A DNA stretch of 64,000 nucleotides. Source: Cloeon dipterum (taxonomy: Eukaryota; Arthropoda; Insecta; Ephemeroptera; Baetidae). The stretch lies in NCBI RefSeq assembly GCF_949628265.1, contig NC_088789.1:28451883-28515882 (forward strand). Reading direction: 5' to 3'. Positions 21,816 to 33,029 of the stretch are shown in pieces. A program made the position numbers and the translations under genes. The first letter of the stretch is position 1. The number at the start of each line of letters is the position of its first letter. The notes beneath the pieces were generated by a model. The model was not told where the DNA came from. It searched no databases and was given only the letters and a program-made list of their open reading frames with translations.

Positions 21816-24791
21816 ATGTCGAGCGCGGAGGAAATCGAAATCGCCGAAACAACGGACTGCAACTGGCGCAGCGGAAAGACTTTGATGGATCAGCTGTGGT
21901 TCATGTACGAAAAGCAGTTGGGCGTCGATCTCAAAATCGCTGTTGCCAGTGACGACAAGCGAATTAAGGTAAATTATTACATATTCTTTAGAATTTTTGT
22001 TTTGGTGCATGGGTCCTGGGTTTTAGACCAAAATTGCTGGAGGGGTTGCCACATTTAGTCCTGTGTCGCTCCTTAAAATGTCCGGCCAAAATTCCAAGAA
22101 TTGTCGTTTTTACAGGGGTTTAAAATTTGCCACTAACTAAAATAATTGTGTTTTTTAAGTTTTTTCTAGGCAAATGATGCAACTTTTGTTCTGATTAAAA
22201 AATGCAGTTTTAAATCTTCTTTATTTTAAGCCCAACATTATGGCCATTTTTGTAGGTCAAAGGTCATGGCCATAAAAAAGTGAGGTCAAACGTTTAAAAA
22301 AATTAGCATAATCCATTTTGAGCATTTGAAAGAGCTAAAATGTTCCTCATTCAATGAGGAATGATATATTAAAAAATTATGTTACGTTTTAACCCCATTT
22401 TTGAGCTAATAGCGTTAAAAAACGGGAAATTTTAACCGCCCTGACAATCAGGGTGCCTTGCAATGCGAGTAGTTTTGCCCCAATTTCGGTAAAATTCGAT
22501 CCAACCGTGGTCTATCATGGATATTTAATACTTCTGAGGTGTAAGAAACCCATTCCTTCCAGCTGGGTTCCGCAGGGGTGGTTTTTGGGGGTAAATTAAA
22601 CGAGATTGATGTTTTTATAATTATTATCAGAAACTCATATCTACCGTTGATGTTTGTGCAAATGGCTCCCTTCATTCTATGCATTAAAAATAAATTTTTG
22701 CACCCTGATTTTTTTTAATTATTCCATTTTTGTGTGTGGATTTCGTTGTTTGTTCATTTCCCGTAAATACAAGTTAATAAGCGGCTTTGACCCAAACTTG
22801 ATTGAAAATAATTTATATTGTCTTTTTTAAGGGTGTGTTTGGAATTTGGAAGGCTGTTAAATTACCTGAGTATTTTTGGCCTCGTTTCATATATTTTTTG
22901 CCACGAAAAATTCAATTCTGGACTGGATTTTATTGTAAATCACCTCCTCCCCCACTTCATCCTTAAGTCATTAATTGAGTTGTGGGTTAAATCGGAAGAT
23001 AAACAGTAAAATACCTCTTCCGTTGTGATTTACAGACGTATCAATGCCACAAAATGATTGTGCGGAGGCTCACCGCAGCGTTCGACCTGACTCTGAATGA
23101 ATCTGGCGATGGCTTCCTTTCTTTGGACATTGGCAACCTGGACCCGAACATTTTCGCTGTGATTTTGACGTATGGTTTTCTTTTCATTCCAACTAAATGG
23201 CATTTTATTTTATTCAACATTTTAGGTATGCATACACCGACAAGCTAGATTTTGAGAACATGGACATGAAGGACGTTATTGCAGTCCACAAGGTTGCAAG
23301 TTTGTACCAAATGGACGCCATCAGGCAGCAATGCAACAAGACGTTTTTGATCAAGATGAACAAAAACAATGTTTGGGATCTCTTAACTTTCTTGGAGGAG
23401 CAGTCAGACGTGGATTTGGAGCGCTGTTTGAGCTCGGTGAGTATCAGGATTACTAATAATGTACTTTTTTACCAAATGCAGGGCAGTTTTTTTCAATTTT
23501 TATCAGTTTCTTGCAGTCAATGTTTGAACCGTTGTATTCAATTACTTGCTCATGAACTCTGCTTGAAAATTTGAAGGAGAAAATAAGAATTTTCAAGACA
23601 AAATTTTGCATATTAGAGGAAATTTTGGCCAGTCTGACTCAAATTCTAGATTTGCACAAGGGAAAAATGGAAAAAAATTAATTCCTTGCGGAAGAAATAA
23701 AAATTGAGTGGTGAAAAAACGGGTGGTAAGCAAATGCAACCCTAATTATTGCTGTTTTATAGTTTCTTTCCATGAGCGTCACTGGTTGTCTGGATTCGCC
23801 CAATTTCCTCGACTGTGGCCTAAAAGTTCTGGAATTCATCGTGGGCCAGGAGGAGCTGCCTGTCGCTGAAGTGAATTTGATCGAATCCGTGATCCGTTGG
23901 GCCAAACACAAGGAGCCGGAACTGACTCCGGAAAAGTCAAAAGATCTTCTTGGCCCGTGCTTGGGGAAACTCCGCTTTTTGTGCCTGACTCCGGCCGAGT
24001 TTTCAGAGGTAGTCGCCCCGAGCGGATTGCTGCCACAAGACGACTGTCTCTCCATTTTGGTCAACATCATTTCTGGAAACAAAGCGATGCCTCTGCCTGA
24101 CCACATTTGCAAACTGGACACTCCCAGGATCAAACTGCAAGATGAGCCACTGGAGCCAAATTCGCCCACCCCTTCCTCGGAGGAGCAGCTAGAAAATCCG
24201 ACATTTCCTGCAAAAGTGGAGCCCAGTGCAGCTCCTGTGGAGACATACCCAACAAGTGAGGCTTCTTCGACGTCTGAGGAAATCGACTGTTTGCTGGTTC
24301 GCCGTCCTGCCGATCCCAAGTTCCAGCTGACAATGTTTTCGCTTGAAGCACCTGGAGAGATTGGTGTTAACATCGAAGTGTCGAAATCAGCAATTTTGAC
24401 CGGAGTTAGGATCACATCTCAAGTGACTCCAGTTGGGTGCGAGCCTGGCAATTACCAGGAGGACATGTACGTAAGTGTGATGGCAATCTCCAACGGAAAG
24501 CAGTCGCAGTGTGCCTTTCAGTCCTACGGTCTAAAAGCTCAGAATGGACAAAACAAGTATTTTGATGTGATGTTCAAACATCCATGTATGTTGCAAGAAA
24601 AAAAGGTGTACTTACTGAAAGTGGTTTTGCGCAAGCCAGGAATGTACATGTTTAACAAACGGCTAAAATCAGTTTCTGTTGATGGTTACCAGGTCAAGTT
24701 TAGTGTGGTTGGATGTAAAAAAGACACAAATGATGCTGACCCAATTCAAGCAATATTTTTAGTGGATTTTGATAAGGCATTGTGTGCTTAA
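21816..24791 (+). CDS. BTB-BACK-PHR-like protein (array gene 3)
   Basis: Exons 21816-21968, 23036-23169, 23226-23436, 23763-24791; 508 residues. BTB about 15-140 (DCNWRSGKTLMDQLWFMYEK, YQCHKMIVRRLTAAFDL, YAYTDKLDFENMDMKDVIA), BACK about 168-270 (VIRWAKHKEPELTPEKSKDL, LLGPCLGKLRFLCLTPAEF), acidic Pro/Ser/Thr-rich linker about 280-330 (EPNSPTPSSEEQLENP), PHR-like domain about 335-500 (AILTGVRITSQVTP, NKYFDVMFKHPCML, DADPIQAIFLVD). An alternative in-frame ATG lies upstream (MLLLSAIREALDKFSTVG). Exon 1 is nearly identical to that of gene 6, exon 2 to that of gene 5, and the PHR part to that of gene 4. Intron 3 holds an inverted family B repeat (about 23460-23750). The predicted role is a Cul3 adaptor choosing its target with the PHR domain; this is inferred from layout only. 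Confidence 0.87.
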
Positions 24792-25818
24792 GAACAATGG
24801 ATAATTAAAATTAAATATATACTTAGTGCACTTACACTAAAAAAATGCTCAAAAATCATTTATTTTTTATCTCATTTTTCCATCATGTCAAAGAGGTACA
24901 ATAATGGTAATGTGAGTGGCGAGGAGCCGTGCTTATTTGTTTCAGTTTTCGTCTGATTTACTACTTGTAGCATTTGAAGTATCAGTAAATTAAGATCAAT
25001 TTTAAGACCGAAATAACACTATAAAATTATTGCGGGGATGTCGTTCAGCGGAATCAAATAATGTGAATTCCTTTTGGTAGTTGGTTTATTGAACTTTATA
25101 ATTTAGACTTGGACTGAAATTTAATTTTACAGCAATTATAATTATGCAAACAGCTTTTCAATAATATAACAATAGGCGGCTCCTGGAATGTATGTAGATT
25201 TAAGAAAAAACCAGTGCGGGCGGCCGATGGGCTGTTCGCGCCTGCCCTTTGGCCACTGGTCCGTTGAGGCGGCGGAGGAATGGAGCAATAGACTTTATGA
25301 ACGACGGCGCCGGCAAAACCGCAAAGAAACAGAATCAATGCCCTAAATCCTTATGAGATTTTTTTCTCTCTGTATAATTCTCCTTTGAAATGTGCTCAGT
25401 GTTAGAATTGCGCCAAGAACAAATGTACGAATTACGAATGTAGTGGAGCGAGGCATCTGAAGAGGACGCACGCTACCATAAATGCATGTGCGTTTATTTT
25501 CCTACAGGAGAGTAGTTCGTTATTGTTAGTCCTACCCTACCGCACGCGCACAGGTCGGGTCGCACGGTCGCACGCACTACTCACTTCTTGCTTTTCAACC
25601 TCTACTTTCAAGGCACAAGTTACCTTACTGAAACTCATCTTCGTCAGCTTCAGACAGCAATGTGCGTATGATTGTTCACATTATCTATCTTTTAAAACCC
25701 TCTAACCTTTTTGATTTGCATTTTGCAGAGTCGGAATTGAGCCCTGCAGGTTTTAGTCAGCTATTTGCATTGAGGCACTCTACTCGAAAAATTCCACAAA
25801 TTGTTCGCTGCCGGCAAG
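24792..25818 (+). promoter_or_regulatory. Intergenic and leader region of array gene 4
   Basis: From about 24880 on (CATCATGTCAAAGAGG, then GGATGTCGTTCAGCGGAATC) this is nearly identical to 28360-29300 ahead of gene 5. It includes the GC-rich block GGGCGGCCGATGGGC...CCCTTTGGCCACTGGTCCGT (25217-25266), GACGGCGCCGGCAAAACCGC, the leader ACGCACGCTACCATAAATGC, a short upstream frame (25486-25515) and a 5' intron (25666-25728). An in-frame stop at 25771 rules out an N-terminal extension, so the ATG at 25819 is the start. Confidence 0.5.
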
Positions 25819-28255
25819 ATGTCTGTCGAGGAGGAATTCGAAACCGTCAAAATATCTGACTGCGACTGGCGCAGCGGAAAGACTTTGATGGATCAGTTGT
25901 GGTTCATGTACGAAAAGCAGCTAGGCGTCGATCTCAAAATCGCTGTTATTAGTGACGGCAATAAAAAGGTATTCTTTATTAAATTTTTGCAAAAAGATAT
26001 TAGGTGCATGGGTTTTTGGATTTAGATGAAATTTGCTGCAAGGTTGGCTTTTGTTGATATGAATTTGCGAATATTATTCCCTTCATTCATTACATTAAAA
26101 TTTTAATAAACTTAATATTGCGATTTTTCCACCCTGAACTTCGAGATTTTTTAAATTGCGCCATTTTGTGCAATATTCTTTCATCATTGTTTATCGTTCA
26201 TTTTACATACAAATTAAAAGCGGATTTACCCATTTTCGATTGAAAATAGTTAATTTAGACTTCTTTAAGCCCAGTGGTTGGAGGGCTGTTGAATTAACTT
26301 GGTTAGAACTGACAATGAGGTTTTTTTTTGGTGTCGTTTTTCATAAATTTTTCGCCACAAGAAATTCTATTCTGCTGGACTTTATTTTATCTCACTTCCT
26401 CATAAGTCATGATTTTCAAATTATTGTTGAAAAATTCAAACTTTCACGAAATAAAACACCTTTTTGTTGTGATTTACAGACGTTTCAATGCCACAAAATG
26501 ATCATTCGGAGGCTTACCCCAGTATTCGACAGGACTCTCAATGATCCTGGCGATGTTTTCCTTCCTTTGGACATTGGCAACCTAGACCCTGACATTTTCG
26601 CTGAGATTTTGAAGTATGATTCACTTTTTAGTCCAATACATGGCTATTTATTTTCATTTGATTCAATTTTTTAGGTATGCATACACCGACAAGCTAGATT
26701 TTAAGAACATGGACATGAAGGACGTTATTGCCGTCTACAAGGTGGCAAGTGCGTACCAAATGGACGCCATCAGGCAGCAATGCAACAAGGCGTTTTTGGT
26801 CAAGATGAACGAAAAAAATGTTTGGTATCTGCTATCTTTCATGGAGGAGCAGTCAGACGTGGATTTGGAGCGCTGTTTGAGCTTGGTGAGTATGAGGATC
26901 GCAAAAAATGCACTTTTATTACAAAATGCAGTGCAGTTCTTTTCAATTTTTATCAGTTTCTTACAGTCAATGTTTGAACCGTTATTTTCAATAACTTGCT
27001 CATGAACTCTGCTTGAAAAATTATTAGAGAAATTGAAGAAGAAAATGACAATTTTAAAGACAAATTTTTGCATATTAGAGGAAATTTTGGCCAGTCTGAC
27101 TCAAATTCTAGATTTGCACAAGGGAATAATGGAAAAAAAATTCATTTCTTGCGCAAGAAATTGGTAAAATTTTAGTGGTGGAAAAAAACGGGAGCTTATA
27201 AGCAACTGAACCCTAATTATTGCTGTTTATAGTTTCTTTCCGTGAGCTTCAATGATTGTCTGAAATCGCCCAAGTTCCGCAACTGCAGCCTCAAAGTTCT
27301 GGAATTCATCGTGGGCCAGGAGGAGCTGCCTGTCGCTGAAGTGAATTTGATCGAATCCGTGATCCGTTGGGCCAAACACAAGGATCCTGAACTGACTCCA
27401 GAAAAGTCGATAGAGCTTCTTGGCCTGTGCTTGGGGAAAATCCGCTTTTTGTGCTTGACTCCTGCCGAGTTTACCGAGGTCGTCGCCCTGAGCGGATTGC
27501 TGCTCCAAGAGGACTGTTTCTCCATTTTGGTCAACTTGGTTTCTGGAAACAAAGCGATGCCTCTGCCTGACCACATTTGCAAACTGGACACTCCCAGGAT
27601 CAAACTGCAAGATGAGCCACTAGAGCCAAATTCGCCCACCCCTTTCTCGGAGGAGCAGCTAGAAAATCCGACATTTCCTGCAAAAGTGGAGCCCAGTGCA
27701 GCTCTTGTGGAGACAAACCCAACAAGTGAGGATGAGAATAAGAAGGCTGCTTCGACGTCTGGGGAAATTGATTATTTGCTAGTTCACCGTCCTGCCGATC
27801 CCAAGTTTCACCTGACAATGTTCTCGCTTGAAGCACCGGGAGCGATTAATGTTAATATCGAAGTGTCAAAATCAGCAATTTTGACCGGTGTTAGGATCAC
27901 ATCTCAAGTGACTCCAGTTGGGTGCGAGCCAGGCAATTACCAGGAGGACATGTACATAAGTGTGATGGCAATCTCCAACGGATTGATGTCGCACTATGTC
28001 TATCAGAAGTACGCTCGAACCGCTCAGAATGGACAAAACAAGTATTTTGATGTGATGTTCAAACATCCATGTATGTTGCAAGAAAAAAAGGTGTACTTAC
28101 TGAAAGTGGTTTTGCGCAAGCCAGGAATGTACATGTTTAACAAACGGCTGAATTCGGTTTCTGTTGACGGTTACCTAGTCAAGTTTAATGTGGGGGGATC
28201 TAACAAAAGCACACATGGCGCTGACCCGATTCAAGCAATATTTTTTAGACGATAA
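25819..28255 (+). CDS. BTB-BACK-PHR-like protein (array gene 4)
   Basis: Exons 25819-25968, 26480-26613, 26675-26885, 27233-28255; 505 residues. BTB about 14-138 (DCDWRSGKTLMDQLWFMYEK, FQCHKMIIRRLTPVFDRTL, YAYTDKLDFKNMDMKDVIA), BACK about 168-270 (VIRWAKHKDPELTPEKS, LLGLCLGKIRFLCLTPAEF), linker with NPTSEDENKKAASTSGE, PHR-like domain about 335-502 (AILTGVRITSQVTPVGC, NKYFDVMFKHPCML, GADPIQAIFFRR). Exon 1 is almost the same as gene 5, exon 2 matches gene 6, and the PHR part matches gene 3. The BTB part differs from the closest copies mainly at surface positions such as SAYQ for SLYQ. The frame is intact throughout, so the gene is presumably functional. Confidence 0.87.
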
Positions 28256-29307
28256 TGATAAAAAGGAATTGTGTGCTTAAGATCAATTAATCATTAAAAT
28301 GAAATATACATTTAGTGCACGTACAATAAAAAATGCTCAAAAATCATTTATTTTTTATCTCATTTTTCCATCATGTCAAAGAGGTCCAATAATGGTGATG
28401 TGAGTGGCGAGGAGCCGTGCTTATTTGTTTCAGTTTTCGTCTAATTTACTACTTACTCGTGGCATTTGAAGAATCAGTAAATTAAGATCAATTTAAGACT
28501 CAAATAACACAATACAATTGTATTGCAGGGGTGTCGTTCAGCGGAATCAAATAATGTGAATTCCTTTTGGTGGTTGGTTTATTGAACTCCATAATTTTGA
28601 ATTGGACTGAAATTTAATTTAACAACAATTATAAATATGCAAACAGCTTCTCAATAATAGTATAACAATAGACGGCTACTGGAATTTATGTAGATTTAAG
28701 AATAAACAAGTACGGGCGGCCGATGTGCGGTTCGCGCCTGCCCTTTGGCCACTGGTCCGTTGAGGCGGCGGAGGAATGGACCAAAAGACTTAATGAACGA
28801 CGGCGCCGGCAAAACCGCAAAGAAACAGAATCAATGCCCTAAATCCTTATGAGATTGTTCTTTCTGTATAATTCTCTTTTGAAATGTGCTCAAGTGTCAG
28901 AATCGCGCCAAGAACGAATGTACGAATTACGAATGTAGTGGAGCGAGGGATCTCAAGAGGACGCACGCTACCATAAATGCATGCGCGTTTATTTTCCTAC
29001 AGGAGAGTAGTTCCTTATTGTTAGTCCTACCCTACCGCACGCGCACAGGTCGGGTCACTGGTTGCTTTTCTCGACTCAGGTGCTCAACCTCTAGTTTCAA
29101 GGCACAAGTTACCTTACTGAAACTCATCTTCGTCAGCTTCAGACAGCAATGTGCGTATGATTGTTCACATTATCTCTCTTTTAAAACCCTCTAACCTTTT
29201 TGATTTGCATTTTGCAGAGTCGGAATTGTGCCCTGCAGGTTTTTGTCAGCTATTTGCATTGAGGCACTCTACTCGAAAAATTCCACAAATTGTTCGCTGC
29301 CGGCGAG
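28256..29307 (+). promoter_or_regulatory. Intergenic and leader region of array gene 5
   Basis: A near copy of the region ahead of gene 4: same spacer, same GC-rich block (28714-28765), same leader (28940-29154), short upstream frame MRVYFPTGE (28981-29010) and 5' intron (29155-29217). This marks the gene 4 to gene 5 unit of about 3.5 kb as one of the youngest duplications in the array. Confidence 0.5.
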
Positions 29308-31776
29308 ATGTCTGTCGATGAGGAATTCGAAACCGTCAAAATATCTGACTGCGACTGGCGCTGCGGAAAGACTTTGATGGATCAGTTGTGGTTCATGTAC
29401 GAAAAGCAGCTAGGCGTCGATCTCAAAATCGCTGTTATTAGTGACGGCAATAAAAAGGTATTATTTATTGGATTTTTTAAAAAAAATATTTATGCGCATG
29501 GGTTTTTTGATTTAGATGAAATTTGCTGCAAGGTTTGCTTTTGTTGATATTTATTTGTGTATATTACCCCCTTCATTCATTACATTAAATTTACATTAAA
29601 CTTAATAATGCGATTTTCCACCCTGAACTTCGAGATTTTTTAAATTACGCCATTTTGTGCAATATTTCTTTCATCATTGTTTATCAGGTTTATCATTAAT
29701 TTTGCATATACAAAATAAAGAGCGGATTTGACCCAATTTTCATTGAAAAGTTAATTTAGACTTTTTTAAGCCCAGCGGTTGGAGGGCTGTTGAATTAACT
29801 TGGTTAGAACTGAGACAATGAGGGTTTTTTGGTGTCGTTTTCGCATATTTTTCACCACGAGTAATTCAATTCAGGACTTTATTTTATCTCACTTCCTCAA
29901 GTCATAATTTTCAGTTGAATTGTGGGTAAAATTGGAATTTTAACAATGAAATACCTCATCTTTGTTGTGATTTACAGACGTATCAATGCCACAAAATGAT
30001 CGTGCGGAGGCTCACCGCAGTGTTCGACCTGACTCTGAATGAATCTGGCGATGGCTTCCTTTCTTTGGACATTGGCAACCTGGACCCGAACATTTTCGCT
30101 GTGATTTTGACGTATGATTCACTTTTCAGTCCAATACATGGCATTTTATTTGATTCCATTTTTAGGTATGCATACACCGACAAGCTAGATTTTGAAAACA
30201 TGGACATGGAGGACGTTATTGCAGTCCACAAGGTGGCAAGTTTGTACCAAATGGACGCCATCAGGCAGCAATGCAACAAGATGTTTTTGGTCAAAATGAA
30301 CAAAAGCAATGTTTGGGATTTGCTCACTTTCATTGAGGAGCAGCCGAATGTGGATTTGGAGCGCTGTTTGAGCTCGGTGAGTACTTAATTTTCATCCTTT
30401 ATCAGTGCTGAAAAAAACCACATTAAAAAAATTCAATAATTTTCACCAGTTTCTTGCAGGCAAAATGTTTTGTTCTTTATTTAACAATAATTATTTCAAA
30501 ATTTGCTAATGGTCGCGAGTTGAAAAATTGTCGGAGATAAATTTTTGGAGAAATTGAGGCAGAAAATAGAAAAAAAATTGCACAGTAGATGAAATGAAAC
30601 TCAATCAGCAAATTTAGGTTTTTCACAGAGATAAAGTGAAAAAAATTCATTTCTTTGTCTTGCACAAGAAATTGGTAAAATCAGGTGGTAATCATATGCA
30701 AATCTGCTCTTCATTATCCTAATTGCTGTTAAAAGTTTCTTTCCATGAGCGTCACTGGTTGTCTGGATTCGCGCAACTTCCTCAACTGCAGCCTCAAAGT
30801 GCTGGAATTCGTCTTGGGCCAGGAGGAGCTGCCTGTCGCTGAAGTGAATTTGATCGAATCCGTGATTCGATGGGCCAAACACAAGGAGCCGGAACTGACT
30901 CCGGAAAAATCGAAAGAGCTTCTTGGCCCGTGCTTGGGGAAAATCCGCTTTTTGTGCCTGACTCCTGCCGAGTTTTCAGAGGTAGTCGCTCCGAGCGGAT
31001 TGCTGCCCCAAGACGACTGTCTCTCCATTTTGGTCAACTTGGTTTCTGGAAACCACCCGATGCCTCTGCCTGACCACATTTGCAAACTGGAAACTCCCAG
31101 GACCAAACTGCCAGATGAGCCACTTGAGCCAAATTCGCCCACCCCTTCCTCGGAGGAGCAGCTAGAAAATCCGACATTTCCTGCAAAAGTGGAGCCCAGT
31201 GCAGCTCCTGTGGTGACAAACCCAACAAGTGAGGATGAGAATAAGAATGCTGCTTCATCAACGTCTGGGGAAATTGATTATTTGCTAGTTCGCCGTCCTG
31301 CTGATCCCAAGTTCCAGCTGAAACTTTTTTCGCTGCAAGCCCCAGCAACGATTAGTGTTTACATCAAAGTGTCAAAATCAGCAAGATTCGGAGGTGTAAG
31401 GATTGCGTCTCAAGAGACCCCTGCTGGGTGCGAGCCTGGCACTTACAAGGAGGACATGTTTGTACATGCGTTCTCAATCGCCAGCAATGATGAAATCACG
31501 AATACCCCAATTAAATTACGAGCTGCGTTTATAACCTTTGCTCGAGAGGTAGAAAATGGACCAAATAAATATTTTGATGTGATGTTCAAGACACCATGTA
31601 TCTTGGAAGCAAACCAGGAGTACACTTTGCAGTTAACTTTCCGCAAACCAGGACAGTACCTGTTCAGTAAAAGGCTTGATGCTGTTACTATTAATGGCTA
31701 CACATTCAACTTTAGTCTGGTTAAACCCAGCGCACATGGTGCAGACCCAATTGAAGCTATTTTCCTTGCGGTTTGA
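29308..31776 (+). CDS. BTB-BACK-PHR-like protein (array gene 5)
   Basis: Exons 29308-29457, 29978-30111, 30166-30376, 30736-31776; 511 residues. BTB about 14-138 (DCDWRCGKTLMDQLWFMYEK, YQCHKMIVRRLTAVFDL), BACK about 168-270 (EFVLGQEELPVAEVNLIES, VIRWAKHKEPELTPEKS), linker NPTSEDENKNAASSTSGE, then a PHR-like domain about 340-510 clearly different from genes 3 and 4 (SARFGGVRIASQETPAGC, VENGPNKYFDVMFKTPCI, TFRKPGQYLFSKRLDAV, GADPIEAIFLAV). It has an extra loop of about 7 residues (SNDEITNTPIKLR) that the others lack. Exon 1 copies gene 4, exon 2 copies gene 3, and the PHR half pairs with gene 6. Confidence 0.87.
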
Positions 31777-32700
31777 TCACAAGAATACCTATGAGATGTA
31801 AGTTGAAAAACTTTCTTAATGACTGAATTTTGTTCAAATAATATACAGACTGAACAAATGAAAATATACAACAATTCTATATTTTATTAGAATTTTTTAA
31901 AGAATATTTTAAGTAAACTCAGTGAACCAATAAAAAATATTGCAGCTCAATCCTACAGTATTATTTATATCCGTTTTAATATAAAAATTGATAAAATTGA
32001 TTGCAACAATATGTTACTCCTGAGGGCAATCATAAAAAATGGAAGGAATGCTGGGCAAATAAGGAAAAATGAAAATTAATATAAATCACACAACACTCTA
32101 TACACATTTTATTTAATTTAAATTGCATGCGAAAGCTGTGTACTTATATCGAGGACTCACACTTCTCGCTCTCTGATGGGAAGAATCAATGTAATGACCT
32201 ATCCTAGCGAGAAGTGTGAGTCTGCCATAATATTATTTTTCTTTTTAAATTCATAATATAGGCCTTATATTCCTTGCAAATTTACTTTTAATAAGTTTCT
32301 TGAAAACATAAGTCCTAAATATTTCTTAAATATATTTTTCATAAGTTTATTGATTAGCCAAATATTTTCGATTGAAAAAAATGTAAGAACGGAGAAAAAG
32401 CATTTTTAGGTTTTGTGCAAAAAATGCTATCCAATTAAATTGATCAAAATTTGGACCGACGAGAATTCATCACTATCTTCCGAATGGGTGCATGGTTCGC
32501 GCCGCCTGCCTTTATTTAGGGCACTGGTCCGTCGAGGTGGCAGCGGCGGAACTGACCTAAAGGCTCTCGTTTTAAGTGACGGCGCCGGCATTCGGCAAAA
32601 CCACACAGAAACAGAATCAATAATGCCCCACATATTCTAAAAATACTGTTCTTCCTGCATAATTCCTAACTTTGATAATTATGTGCTCCGCGCCGTGTTG
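31777..32700. other. Intergenic between array genes 5 and 6
   Basis: AATAAAAAATATTG near 31928 is a likely polyadenylation site. A hairpin insertion lies at 32148-32230 (listed separately). The flanks AAATTGCATGCGAAAGC and GTGTACTTATA also occur downstream of gene 6 (35640-35668), so this intergenic DNA was duplicated with the gene. The upstream block GCCTGCCTTTATTTAGGGCA...CTGGTCCGTCGAGG and GACGGCGCCGGC at about 32500-32590 belongs to gene 6. Confidence 0.5.
32154..32222. repeat. Hairpin: 17-bp perfect inverted repeat, 35-base loop
   Basis: GACTCACACTTCTCGCT (32154-32170) and its exact inverse AGCGAGAAGTGTGAGTC (32206-32222). The segment of about 80 bp is missing from the duplicated region downstream of gene 6, where the flanks are joined directly (near 35668). 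It could be a tiny fold-back insertion or a structured RNA element. Confidence 0.7.
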
Positions 32701-33029
32701 TACTCGCGCCAAGAGCGAATAGCGAATGTTGGAATTTAGTGGAGCGAGTGATCTGAAGAGGACGCACGCTACCAGCTCCATGCGCGTTTATCGTCCACCG
32801 CACTCATTGGTTTCTTCTTTAGATTCTGGTACTCGACCAAAAAATCGAGTTACCTTACAACTCGCAGCTTCAGATAACAATGCGCGTATGATTATTCTCA
32901 TTTTATCACTCTTTTAAAACCTCTCACAGATTTGCTTTGCATTGCAGAGTCAGAAAAGGACCCTGCATGTTGTTGTTGTCAGCAATTAGGGAGGCTCTAG
33001 ACAAATTCTCCACTGTCGGCATCGGCAAT
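32700..33029 (+). promoter_or_regulatory. Leader of array gene 6 with 5' intron
   Basis: Leader ACGCACGCTACCAGCTCC with the conserved upstream ATG (32780; MRVYRPPHSL), donor AATGCGC|GTATGA, intron 32886-32947, acceptor CATTGCAG. The part after the intron, up to the ATG at 33030, is almost the same as in gene 3 and unlike genes 4 and 5. Confidence 0.5.
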
